A program made the translations under genes and the position numbers. Shown here one piece after another: positions 33,961 through 42,332 of a stretch of 64,000 nucleotides of DNA (its first letter is position 1; every line of letters begins with the position of its first letter). This DNA is from Azospirillum sp. TSA2s (lineage in GTDB: Bacteria > Pseudomonadota > Alphaproteobacteria > Azospirillales > Azospirillaceae): positions 186,001-250,000 of the forward strand of contig NZ_CP039648.1 of assembly GCF_004923315.1 (NCBI RefSeq), given 5' to 3'. Below the pieces are notes generated by a model, which worked only from the letters and a program-made list of their open reading frames with translations, had not been told where the DNA came from and did not search any database.

Positions 33961-34995
33961 TTATCCGCCCCGCTTCCACACCGTCGTTTCGATGTAGCGG
34001 CTTGCCAGGAACCGGTAGGTCTGCTTCTGCAACGCCTCCACCTTCGGCGAGCGTTCCATCGTGATCTCGTCCCAGCCATGCAGCAGGTCTTCCCACTCCA
34101 GCAGCTTCGCGCGCAGGTCGTCGCGGATCTTGCGGATGAACTGGATGGTGGGGTGGAAGTTGCGCAATGCGCCGACGATGTCGCCGGTCTGGGCGTCGGC
34201 CTGATCGAAGATCATGTCGTATTCGCGCACCGGCTTGCGGATCAGCCCCTGCATGCGGTTCAGCTCGCTGCAGAAGGTGCGGTCGGTGCGATAGATGGTG
34301 GCCAGCTTCGCCATCGCCTGATCGATGCGGCGGATGTGCCTGAAGCGGTCGCGCAGCGCCTCGATGTAGGACAGTTCCTGCGCAAGGTCATCGATGCGGT
34401 CGGTCAGATACTGTTCGGCGTTGGTGGTCAGCTTCAGCCGCTCGGCGATCTTGGCGAAGGCGGCCTTCATCTTCTCCTTGGTCTGCGGATCCTCGACGAG
34501 CTGTTCCAGTTCCGACTGGTCGGAAACGATGATCTCGTTGCCGGTGAAGGACGAGACGATCTGAACGGTCAACCGGCCCTTGGCGATGATGCGGTGCTTG
34601 TCCTCCACCGACCAGGAGGCGCGGCCGTCCAGCAATTCGCCCGGAATTTCCTCGCCCGGCCGGATCTGCTTCACGAAGGCCAGCCCCTGTTCGATGATCT
34701 CCAGCAGGCGGGCGTCATGGCTGCCCTCCTCGATCTGGAAGGACTCCATCAGGGTGGGAAAGGCGAGCGCCGCCTTCAGGTCGCCCAGCAGGATGTTCAG
34801 CACCGCTTCCTTGCTGTTCGGCTCCTGGCAGAAGAAGGCGCCGGGCAGGCTGAAGACCTTGTGCTGGAAATCGAAATGCGTGTCCCGCATCGGCTGGACC
34901 AGAACATTCTCCTGCGCGGCCTTTTCGGCGATGCCGGAGTCCGGAGCGCCGTCCGGGGAGGGAGTGGTCTCGTCGCTGCTGGGGGTATCGGTCAT
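33961..34995 (-). CDS. Conserved-looking protein of unknown function, 344 aa
   Basis: I do not recognise this protein. It is soluble, acidic at the N-terminus (residues 1-30 Ser/Thr/Pro/Asp-rich and probably disordered), then a globular segment with DFQHKVFSLPGAFFCQEPNSKEAVLNILLGDLKAAL, and a long helical second half (about 170-340) with strong coiled-coil character (LTDRIDDLAQELSYIEALRDRFRHIRR and following). Overall codon use is like the neighbours, so it is a genuine resident gene. No signal peptide or membrane helix. It is monocistronic: convergent with the helicase gene and separated from puuB by 54 bases on the same strand. Confidence 0.8.
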   Translation of the reverse strand: MTDTPSSDETTPSPDGAPDSGIAEKAAQENVLVQPMRDTHFDFQHKVFSLPGAFFCQEPNSKEAVLNILLGDLKAALAFPTLMESFQIEEGSHDARLLEIIEQGLAFVKQIRPGEEIPGELLDGRASWSVEDKHRIIAKGRLTVQIVSSFTGNEIIVSDQSELEQLVEDPQTKEKMKAAFAKIAERLKLTTNAEQYLTDRIDDLAQELSYIEALRDRFRHIRRIDQAMAKLATIYRTDRTFCSELNRMQGLIRKPVREYDMIFDQADAQTGDIVGALRNFHPTIQFIRKIRDDLRAKLLEWEDLLHGWDEITMERSPKVEALQKQTYRFLASRYIETTVWKRGG

Positions 34996-35049
34996 GGGCG
35001 GGGAGGGGACTCAAGGCCGGAGGAGGGGACTGTCGATTGCTTGCGCAGC

Positions 35050-36330
35050 CTACAGCAGATCGCGCAGACGGAACCACATCATTGCGAGGACCAGTGCCGG
35101 CGTGCGGAATCGCCTCCCGCCGGGGAACGGCATGTGCGGGATGCGGGCGAACACGTCGAAGCGCCCGGCGGTGCCGCTCACCGTCTCCGCCATCAGCCGC
35201 CCGGCCATGCCGGCCAGCGCCACGCCATGGCCGGAATAGCCGTGGGCGTACAGCGTCGTCGGCGACAGCCGGCCCAGATGCGGCATGCGGTTCATGGTGA
35301 TGGCGACCCGCCCGCCCCAGAAATACTCGACACGGGCGTCCTTCAGCTCCGGATAGATCGCCAGCATCTTCAGCCGCATCGCCTGCTTCAGCCCCGGCGC
35401 GTCCACCCCCGAATAGCTGACGCCGCCGCCGAACAGCAGCCGGTGGTCGGCGGAGCGGCGGAAGTAATCGAGCGAGAACTTCATGTCCGACACCGCGATG
35501 TTCGTCGGCAGCAGCGCGGCGGCCCGCTCCGCCCCCAGCGGCTCGGTGGCGATCATATAGGTGGCGACCGGCATGATGGTGCGGTCCAGCGCCGGGGCCA
35601 GCCCGCCGAGATAGGCGTTGCCGGCCAGGATCAGGTGCTTCGCCGTCACCCGGCCGCGTTCGGTGCGGACCCAGGGTGCGGCGCCGCTGTCCATGGCGAG
35701 GGCGCGGCTGTTCTCGAAGATGCGCACCCCGGCGGCATCTGCGGCGCGGGCGAGGCCGAGGGCATAGTTCAGCGGATGCAGATGGCCGCTGCCCTCGTCC
35801 AGAAGGCCGCCGATATAGGCCTCGCTGCCGACATGGGCGCGGATGCCGGCGCAGTCCAGCCGCTGCACCCGGTCATAGCCATAGCCGTCGCGCATTTCCC
35901 GCTCCAGCGCCGCCACGTCCTGCATGTGGCGCGGCTTCAGCGCGGCATAGGCGAAGCCCCAGGTCAGGTCGCAGGCGATGGCGTGGCGTTCCACCCGCTC
36001 GGCCAGCTGGGCCTTGGCCTCCTCGCCGAACTCCCACAGGCGCCGGGCATCCTCCTTGCCGATCCAGCCCTCGACGGCCGCCATCGGCTTGTTGTAGCCG
36101 GTGATGATCTGCCCGCCGTTGCGGCCCGATGCCCCCCAGCCGCAACGCTCCGCTTCCAGCAGGACGACGTCGAAGCCGCGCTCCGCCAGTTCCAGCGCCG
36201 CGGTCAGACCGGTGTAGCCGCCGCCGACGATGCAGACGTCGCAGGCGACCTCCCCCTCCAGGGTCGGGCGGTCGACACGGGGCGCGGCGGAGGCCGCGTA
36301 CCAGCTGTTCAGGTATGAGGCTTTCGGCAT
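35050..36330 (-). CDS. puuB: Gamma-glutamylputrescine oxidase-like FAD oxidoreductase
   Basis: Flavin oxidoreductase of 426 residues of the DAO superfamily. It follows E. coli PuuB closely in pattern: SYYAAS-like start (SWYAASAAP), CDVCIVGGGYTGLTAALELAERGFDVVLLEA, ASGRNGGQIITGYN, the segment GGHLHPLNLA-like (SGHLHPLNYALGLA), AGNAYLGG and GYSGHGVALAGMAGRL. PuuB oxidises gamma-glutamylputrescine to the aldehyde in the Puu putrescine-degradation pathway. The divergent puuA-like gene supports this, as do pot transport and agmatine deiminase genes in the window. ATG 36330 fits the family N-terminus; TTG 36366 is unlikely. Other amine substrates remain possible. Confidence 0.82.
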   Translation of the reverse strand: MPKASYLNSWYAASAAPRVDRPTLEGEVACDVCIVGGGYTGLTAALELAERGFDVVLLEAERCGWGASGRNGGQIITGYNKPMAAVEGWIGKEDARRLWEFGEEAKAQLAERVERHAIACDLTWGFAYAALKPRHMQDVAALEREMRDGYGYDRVQRLDCAGIRAHVGSEAYIGGLLDEGSGHLHPLNYALGLARAADAAGVRIFENSRALAMDSGAAPWVRTERGRVTAKHLILAGNAYLGGLAPALDRTIMPVATYMIATEPLGAERAAALLPTNIAVSDMKFSLDYFRRSADHRLLFGGGVSYSGVDAPGLKQAMRLKMLAIYPELKDARVEYFWGGRVAITMNRMPHLGRLSPTTLYAHGYSGHGVALAGMAGRLMAETVSGTAGRFDVFARIPHMPFPGGRRFRTPALVLAMMWFRLRDLL

Positions 36331-36498
36331 GGCGGCAGTTAAGTCCCAGCCGATGGGGGAGGTCAACGGAAAGGCGGATGTTTCACCAAAGCATCATGCG
36401 GAACCCTCTGGCGCGTCCCGCCGGAACGGCGTCATAGTGTCGCTGTCGTTCACAGCACGGAGGGGGCTGCCCATCGCCCGGAGCGGTCCGCCATACCC

Positions 36499-37842
36499 AT
36501 GGGTTTTATGGAAGACTTCATCAAGAAGAACCGCATTACCGAAGTCGAATGCCTTGTGCCCGACATGTCGGGCATCGCGCGGGGAAAGATCGTCCCCGCC
36601 GAGAAGTTCCTCCGCATCCTGCGCGACCGCGGCCTGCGCCTGCCCGAGGCGATCTTCGTCCAGACCGTGACCGGTGAATTCCCCGAGGACGAGGACATCA
36701 CCTCGGACGAGAATTCCGACATCTACATGATCCCGGACGAACGCACGATCCGCTTCGTCCCCTGGTACAACGAGCCGACGGCCCAGGTCATCACCGACTG
36801 CGTCTATGCCGACGGCAAGCCGGTCGACGTCTCGCCCCGCCATGTCCTGAAGCGCGTGCTGTCGCTGTACGAGGAGCGCGGCTGGAAGCCGCTGGTGGCA
36901 CCGGAGCTGGAATTCTTCCTGGTCCAGGTCAACAAGGACCCCGACTATCCGCTGGTGCCGCCGGTCGGGCGCAACGGCCGGATGGAAAGCGGGCGGCAGG
37001 CCTTCGGCATCGACGCCGTCAACGAATTCGATCCGATCTTCGAGGCCGTCTATGATTTCTGCGAGAAGCAGGACATCGACATCGACACGCTGACCCACGA
37101 GGCCGGCGCCGCCCAGATCGAGATCAACTTCAACCACGGCGACGCCCTGGAATTGGCCGACCAGGCCTTCCTGTTCAAGCGCACGGCGCGCGAGGCGGCG
37201 ATGCGCCACAATATCTACGCCACCTTCATGGCGAAGCCGATGCAGGGCGAACCGGGCAGCGCCATGCACATCCACCAATCGGTGGTGGACACCGACAGCG
37301 GCCGCAACCTGTTCGCCAATCCCGACGGCACCGACAGCGCCCTGTTCATGTCGCACATCGCCGGGCTGCAGAAATACCTGCCCTATGCGATGCCGCTGCT
37401 GGCGCCGAACGTCAACAGCTACCGCCGGCTGGTTCCCAACTCCGATGCGCCGATCAACGTGCATTGGGGCCGTGACAACCGCACCACCGGCCTGCGCGTT
37501 CCGGTCTCCCAGCCCGACGCCCGCCGGGTGGAGAACCGGGTGGCCGGCGCCGACGCCAACCCCTATCTCGCCATCGCCGCGTCGCTGGCCTGCGGCTATA
37601 TCGGCATGATCCAGGGACTGGAGCCGAACGACCCGATCAAGGGCTCGGCCTACCGCCTCGCCTTCACCCTGCCGCGCCACCAGTCGGAGGCGCTGACCAA
37701 GTTCAACGCCTGCAAGCCGCTGAAGGAAATCCTCGGCGAACGCTTCATCGACGCCGTCGCCTGCGTCAAGGAGGCGGAATACGAGGCCTACAACCGCGTC
37801 ATCAGCTCGTGGGAACGGGAAAACCTGCTGCTGAACGTCTGA
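36499..37842 (+). CDS. puuA: Glutamine synthetase family protein (gamma-glutamylputrescine synthetase-like)
   Basis: Glutamine-synthetase-fold ligase of 447 residues. Motifs: an early KNRITEVECLVPDMSGIARGK, the metal site PELEFFL, the second metal segment EAGAAQIEINFNHGD, and NSYRRLVPNSDAPINVHWGRDNRTTGLRVP around the ATP site. It lacks the adenylylation Tyr loop of housekeeping GlnA, and the sequence type is that of PuuA/GlnT-like enzymes that ligate glutamate to amines. With the divergent PuuB-like gene it most likely glutamylates putrescine. ATG 36499 is used; ATG 36508 is an alternative. The 168-base gap to puuB probably holds both promoters. A hairpin terminator follows the stop. Confidence 0.85.
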   Translation: MGFMEDFIKKNRITEVECLVPDMSGIARGKIVPAEKFLRILRDRGLRLPEAIFVQTVTGEFPEDEDITSDENSDIYMIPDERTIRFVPWYNEPTAQVITDCVYADGKPVDVSPRHVLKRVLSLYEERGWKPLVAPELEFFLVQVNKDPDYPLVPPVGRNGRMESGRQAFGIDAVNEFDPIFEAVYDFCEKQDIDIDTLTHEAGAAQIEINFNHGDALELADQAFLFKRTAREAAMRHNIYATFMAKPMQGEPGSAMHIHQSVVDTDSGRNLFANPDGTDSALFMSHIAGLQKYLPYAMPLLAPNVNSYRRLVPNSDAPINVHWGRDNRTTGLRVPVSQPDARRVENRVAGADANPYLAIAASLACGYIGMIQGLEPNDPIKGSAYRLAFTLPRHQSEALTKFNACKPLKEILGERFIDAVACVKEAEYEAYNRVISSWERENLLLNV

Positions 37843-37860
37843 AATCTTAAGCTGACGAAC

Positions 37861-37903
37861 AAAAGGGGCGGCCCGCGGAGACATCCGTCGGCCGCCCTTT
37901 TAC
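37861..37903 (+). terminator. Intrinsic terminator of the puuA-like gene
   Basis: AAAAGGGGCGGCC on the left pairs with GGCCGCCCTTTT on the right (loop about 16 bases, itself partly paired), ending in a short T run on the + strand. Confidence 0.75.
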
Positions 37904-38475
37904 GTGTTTGGTTCCCTGTTCCTGCGCGGGGGCCGGCAGTCCGGCACCTGCCCGGCGCTTAGCGGATCGCGCCGGCCGGCACCCCGTTCGTGCGCCGATC
38001 CGCCACGGAATTTCGCAAGTTCGGCCAGGAAGACCGGCCGTGTGCTGGCAATGGCCGCCTGTCCTACCCCGACCGGTCCGCAGCCCCACCCCGATCGATC
38101 GCCGGTCGTCGTTCCATGCCACGACCGCGCTGATCGGCCGTGTCGGCACAGCCGTAAATTTCAAAGCTGGCGTTAATCCGCTTATGGCCGCCCGAACACG
38201 AAATCGAAGACTTTCAAAGCAAAGCCGCAGTGTATTTTCGGCTGTGTCAGAGGAGGCGGAAGGAGATGCGGACGCTGCATGGCGTTTCGGCATCGCTGCA
38301 CTTTGTTATCTCCTTTGAAAATAGTCAACACACGTAACCGTTTTTCGCGGAGACGGCGACCCCTGCCGCCGCGCTGTGCCTTCGATTGCCTATTCGGATA
38401 ATCCAGGCGAGCGGCCGGACCGGCGCACGGGCACTGTCTCCACACAATCGATGGGCAACCGATGGATGGCCAAGC
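37904..38475. other. Gene-poor spacer before the glycosyltransferase gene
   Basis: About 570 bases. Open frames exist on both strands but have no ribosome-binding sites or recognisable protein pattern. GC content falls towards the right (around 38280-38345), where the promoter of the GT87 gene is expected, but I cannot point to a clear -35/-10 pair. Confidence 0.4.
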
Positions 38476-39729
38476 ATGAGCATGCAACCTGCGATCCCGT
38501 CCCTTCGGACCGGCCTCCACAGCGTTGGCTGGGTCCAGCGCAGCATCATCCTGGCGTCATTGTTCATCGTGCTGACGACGGGGCTGCTCGGGCTGGCGCT
38601 GCACCGCGGCGGCCATGCCAGCAACCTGACCGACATCCAGAACCTGTTCGTGCTGGAAAACCAGGACCTGATTCCGGTCGACAGCTGGGATCCGATGATC
38701 GCGGCGCTCAACTGGCTGCACGAGCGGCCCGGCGAGAACGTCTATGAAGGGGTGTTCTTCCAGCAGCACATCAAGTTCCAGTATCCGGTGACCTCGCTGT
38801 TGCCGCTGGAGGCGATGAAGGCGCTGGGTGTGCTGAACCTCGTGGCCTTCGAGCGGGTCAACCTGCTGTTCGTGCTGGCGACCGCGGCCGGCATGGCGAT
38901 CCTGGTGCTGGAGATGGCCGCCCGTTTGCGGGTGCCGGGTGCCCGTGACGACCGCATGACCCAGGTGCTGCTCGGCGGCTTCGGCTTCGTCGCGACCCTG
39001 TGCTTCTACCCGGTGCTGAAGGCCTTCTCGCTGGGGCAGGTGCAGGTCTGGCTGAATGCAGCCTTCGTCTTCGCGTGCATCGCCCTGTTGCGGGATCGCC
39101 GCGCCCTGTGCGGCGCCCTGCTCGGCGCATCGACGCTGATGAAGCCGCAGATGTCGCTGTTCCTCGTCTGGGCGGTTCTGCGCGGCGACTGGCGGATGGC
39201 GGCGGGCTGGGCGGCCGTGGTGGTGCCGGGCGTGGCGCTGGCGACCTTGTTCTACGGCTTCGCCCCGATGATCGATTATCTCGACGTGCTGCTGTTCATC
39301 GGCCGCCATGGCGAGAGCTATCACGTCAACCAGACCGTCAACGGGCTGGTCAACCGCCTGCTGCACAACGGCAACAACCTCGACTGGTCGGCGGAGGCCT
39401 TCGCCCCCTACCATCCGGCGGTTCACATTGCGACGCAGATCTCCGGCCTTGCCTTCGTCGCCCTCGGCCTGCTGTGGCGCCGGCGCGACCGGGGGGCCGA
39501 GCGGATCCTGCCCTTCGTCGTCGCCGGCATCTGCTTCACCGTCGGCTCGCCGGTCGCCTGGGTGCATCATTACGGCATCCTGCTGCCGGCCTTCGCGCTG
39601 GCCTTCCTGATCCTGCTGGAGCCCGGCCTGCGGCGTCCGGCCGGGGGGCGGCGTTGCTGGCCGTGGCCTATCTCCTGGCCGGCAACCTGCTGTTCTGGCC
39701 GGTCAACGCGCTGGCCGACACGCCGCTGA
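38476..39729 (+). CDS. GT87-like membrane glycosyltransferase, apparently frameshifted at its C-terminus
   Basis: Polytopic membrane protein resembling GT87/DUF2029 polyprenyl-phosphate-sugar mannosyltransferases: a first helix (about 20-40), an extracytoplasmic segment with SWDPMIAALNWLHERPGENVYEGVFF, then LKAFSLGQVQVWLNAAFV, and GASTLMKPQMSLFLVWAVLRGDW. Hydrophobic coding quality continues in this frame to LLEPGLRRPAGG, then switches to the next frame at a run of six G (39643-39648): the next frame reads AALLAVAYLLAGNLLFWPVN and another membrane helix. In this frame translation ends at 39729 after an Arg/Trp/Pro-rich tail that looks wrong. Either a real frameshift, a programmed slip or a base-calling error. 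ATG 38476 or 38482 is the start. Confidence 0.75.
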   Translation: MSMQPAIPSLRTGLHSVGWVQRSIILASLFIVLTTGLLGLALHRGGHASNLTDIQNLFVLENQDLIPVDSWDPMIAALNWLHERPGENVYEGVFFQQHIKFQYPVTSLLPLEAMKALGVLNLVAFERVNLLFVLATAAGMAILVLEMAARLRVPGARDDRMTQVLLGGFGFVATLCFYPVLKAFSLGQVQVWLNAAFVFACIALLRDRRALCGALLGASTLMKPQMSLFLVWAVLRGDWRMAAGWAAVVVPGVALATLFYGFAPMIDYLDVLLFIGRHGESYHVNQTVNGLVNRLLHNGNNLDWSAEAFAPYHPAVHIATQISGLAFVALGLLWRRRDRGAERILPFVVAGICFTVGSPVAWVHHYGILLPAFALAFLILLEPGLRRPAGGRRCWPWPISWPATCCSGRSTRWPTRR

Positions 39730-39896
39730 ACGTCCTGCAATCCTATCTGTTCTTTGCCACCCTGATGCTGTTGGGGCTGACGGTCGTGCTGGCAGGGCGG
39801 CACGACCGCGCCGCTTTGGTCTGGGGCGGGGCGGACGCCGGCGACCGCAGGGACCGCGTTCCGCATGCGGGCGCTCCCGGCCTGACCGCGACCACG

Positions 39897-41372
39897 GTGG
39901 CGCTTCCCCGCGCCGCCGCGGCCGAAACGCCGGTCCCGCCGCCCGCCGCGGAGGAGCCGCCGCTGTTCGTCGATCTCGACGGCACGCTGCTGAAGACCGA
40001 CCTTCTCTATGAATCGCTGTTCGGCCTGATCAAGGCCCGGCCCTGGGCGGCGCTGCTCGTGCCGGTCTGGCTGGCGGGGGGCAAGGCGCGGCTGAAGGCG
40101 GAGTTGGCCCGGCGTGTCGACATCGATCCAACCGGCCTCGTCTACAATCCCGCCGTCCTGGAACGGCTGGAGGCCGAGCGCAAGCGCGGGCGCCGGCTGG
40201 TGCTGGCCACCGCCGCCCACCACCGCTATGCCGACGCCATCGCCCGCCATCTCGGCCTGTTCGATCAGGTCCTCGCCAGCAATGACGGCGTGAACCTGAA
40301 GAGCGAGCGCAAATACGAGGCGATCCGCGCGCAGGTGCCGTCCGGCGTCTTCGATTACATGGGCAACGACGAGGCCGATTATGCGATCTGGCGCGGCGCC
40401 CGCCGCGGCATCGCGGTGGATGCGCCGGCCGCCGTGCTGCGCCATGCCACCACCCTCTGCCCGCTGGAGACCATCACGACCCCCCGCCGGCCGCGCCTGC
40501 TGCTGATCCTCAAGGCGCTGCGCCTGCACCAGTGGCTGAAGAACCTGCTTGTCTTCGTGCCCCTGCTGGCCGGCCAGAAGCTGGGCGAGGTCGGCCCGAC
40601 GCTGCAGGCGGCGGCGGCTTTCCTCGCCTTCGGGCTGTGCGCGTCGAGCATCTATGTGCTGAACGACCTGCTCGACCTGCCGGCTGACCGGCGGCACCCG
40701 CGCAAGCGCCGCCGTCCCTTCGCCGCCGGCGACCTGCCGCTCGACCTCGGCCTGACGCTGATCCCCGGCCTGCTGCTGGCCAGTCTCGTCCTGTCGCTGG
40801 TGGCGTTGCCGCCGCTGTTCCTGGCGGCGCTGGCGACCTACGCCGCCTCGTCGCTGTTCTACAACCTGTTCGCCAAGAACCGGGTGATCTGGGACGTGAT
40901 GCTGCTGGCCGGTCTCTATTCGCTGCGGGTGCTGGGTGGCGCCACGGCGACCGCCATCGTCCCGTCCTTCTGGCTGCTGGCCTTCTCGATGTTCCTGTTC
41001 CTCAGCCTCGCCATGGTGAAGCGCTATTCCGAGATGGACAGCATGATGAAGCTCGGGTTGGAGCAGGCGGAGGGGCGCGGCTATGTGACCGCCGACATGC
41101 CGGTCCTGCAATCCATCGGCGTGTCGGCCGGTTTCCTCTCGGTGCTGGTGATGGCGCTCTACATCAACAGCCCGGAGGTCGGGCGCGTCTATGACCAGCC
41201 GCAGGCGCTGTGGATCATCTGTCCGCTTCTGCTCTTCTGGATCGGGCGGGTGTGGCTGCAGACCCACCGCGGGCTGATGCACGACGATCCGGTGGTGTTC
41301 GCCGCCCGCGACAAGTGGAGCCTCGCCATCGGTGCGGTCTGCGGCGCCGCCCTTCTCTTCGGCCGGACCTGA
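39897..41372 (+). CDS. HAD phosphatase - UbiA prenyltransferase fusion
   Basis: Two-domain protein of about 491 residues. The first part is a HAD-like phosphatase: FVDLDGTLLKTD (nucleophile Asp), LVLATAAHH, LKSERKYEAI (Lys) and MGNDEAD. The second part is a UbiA-type membrane prenyltransferase with LKALRLHQWLKNLLVFVPL, the Mg-binding NDLLDLPADRRHPRKRRRPFAAG and about eight helices. HAD-UbiA fusions resemble decaprenyl-phosphate phosphoribosyltransferases, where the HAD part removes the phosphate left on the ribose. The start is uncertain: GTG 39897 is used, but CTG 39882 overlaps a TGA (CTGA) in the neighbouring frame as coupled genes do, and the frame is open back into the GT87 gene. Confidence 0.82.
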   Translation: MALPRAAAAETPVPPPAAEEPPLFVDLDGTLLKTDLLYESLFGLIKARPWAALLVPVWLAGGKARLKAELARRVDIDPTGLVYNPAVLERLEAERKRGRRLVLATAAHHRYADAIARHLGLFDQVLASNDGVNLKSERKYEAIRAQVPSGVFDYMGNDEADYAIWRGARRGIAVDAPAAVLRHATTLCPLETITTPRRPRLLLILKALRLHQWLKNLLVFVPLLAGQKLGEVGPTLQAAAAFLAFGLCASSIYVLNDLLDLPADRRHPRKRRRPFAAGDLPLDLGLTLIPGLLLASLVLSLVALPPLFLAALATYAASSLFYNLFAKNRVIWDVMLLAGLYSLRVLGGATATAIVPSFWLLAFSMFLFLSLAMVKRYSEMDSMMKLGLEQAEGRGYVTADMPVLQSIGVSAGFLSVLVMALYINSPEVGRVYDQPQALWIICPLLLFWIGRVWLQTHRGLMHDDPVVFAARDKWSLAIGAVCGAALLFGRT

Positions 41373-41413
41373 GCCGCCGTCCTCCACCATTCCGCCTTTA
41401 GCCGGGAGTCCCC

Positions 41414-41788
41414 ATGCCCATCGCCGTCGTCGGATTGATCCTGCTGAGCGTCACCCTGTCCGCCATCGCCCAGATCTCGCTGAAGATCGGCATGTCCAGC
41501 CCGGCGGTATCGACCGCGCTGGCGCGGGGGGAGGCCGGGCAGATCGCCCTGTCGGTCGTCGCCACGCCGCACATCCTGACCGGGCTCGCCTGCTATGGGC
41601 TGGGCATGGTGGTGTGGCTGGCGGTGCTGGCGAAGGTCGAGGTCACCATGGCCTATCCCTTCGTCGGGCTGGGATTTCTGGTCACGCTGGCGCTCGGCGT
41701 CCTGCTGCTGGGCGAGACCATGAGCCTGACCCGCGTCATCGGCACCCTGCTGGTGGTGCTGGGCGTCGTTCTGACCGCACAGAGCTGA
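41414..41788 (+). CDS. SMR/EamA-like small membrane transporter
   Basis: Four-helix membrane protein of 124 residues of the small multidrug resistance / EamA fold, close in type to ArnE/ArnF subunits that flip polyprenyl-phosphate sugars. The helices are about 3-22, 48-68, 75-97 and 102-122; the conserved Glu of EmrE near residue 14 is not present as Glu in helix 1 (AIAQISLKIG), which fits a lipid-carrier rather than drug role. ATG 41414 follows GGGAG. It is 41 bases after the UbiA stop, so it is likely the last gene of this sugar-lipid module. Confidence 0.8.
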   Translation: MPIAVVGLILLSVTLSAIAQISLKIGMSSPAVSTALARGEAGQIALSVVATPHILTGLACYGLGMVVWLAVLAKVEVTMAYPFVGLGFLVTLALGVLLLGETMSLTRVIGTLLVVLGVVLTAQS

Positions 41789-41841
41789 AGCCTCCGCCAA
41801 ACCCACATCCAAGGCCCCGGCCGCCACCGGCGGGGGACGAT

Positions 41842-41879
41842 GAAGGCGCCGCGGCAGCAGTCGCGGCGCTTTCATTTTG
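41842..41879 (+). terminator. Intrinsic terminator after the SMR-like gene
   Basis: GAAgGCGCCGCG pairs with CGCGGCGCTTTC around an 8-base loop (one bulged G), followed by ATTTTGCG on the + strand. Confidence 0.8.
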
Positions 41880-42056
41880 CGCTGCACAAACACTGCGGCA
41901 ACGCGACTGTCGGCAACTTAGTGAATACCCCGTTATGGAAACGATTTTCATCACTGAATCTTTCAGTTTCAAAATCAAATGTCATGATTCCGGCATTGAC
42001 CGGAATCCCCTGATGGATATAACTGACGGCATATTCGCGAGCGAAAATATCAGCGT

Positions 42057-42296
42057 ATGCAATTTCAACGACAGGAGGTCCGGGCGCCGGCCGTCAGGCC
42101 GTTGCCTGGAAAGAGGGATCTCTTCGCCGGTCGCGACACCAAACGCACGGGATTTTCGCCCCCTGCGGTCGCGACCGGCCTCCCTCCTGCCGCTCTACCG
42201 TTGACGATCGCCAGCGCCGCGAAACCAACCACATCTTGAAGACCGAAATCGCCGAGGTCGAAACCGGCCCTCTGGCACCGCTTTGCGCTGAAGCAG
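42057..42296 (+). pseudogene. Possible remnant of a fourth GDL-type peptide gene
   Basis: A stretch upstream of the peptide array and just before a strong terminator. One frame has LKTEIAEVETG (encoded near 42234-42266), which resembles the conserved peptide ending LK(I/V)EIAKAE. A second frame upstream has LPLTIASAAKP (near 42195-42230), faintly like the PxY-AI-SGD start. They are in different frames with no intact reading frame, so if real it is decayed. The match is short and could be chance. An alternative is that the region encodes a small non-coding RNA ended by the terminator at 42297. Confidence 0.25.
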
Positions 42297-42332
42297 GGAC
42301 GCCGTCCGAATGGTGCGGCGTCCTTTTTCTTT
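42297..42332 (+). terminator. Intrinsic terminator without an obvious upstream gene
   Basis: GGACGCCG (42297-42304) and CGGCGTCC (42316-42323) form a perfect 8-bp stem with an 11-base loop, directly followed by TTTTTCTTT. It is a good rho-independent terminator, yet no intact gene lies between it and the previous terminator at 41879, implying a short RNA or a relic gene. Confidence 0.8.

Noticed and set aside
37847-38293. 148-codon frame on the - strand after puuA
   Set aside because: Starts in low-complexity Ser/Ala sequence, overlaps the puuA terminator and has no ribosome-binding site.
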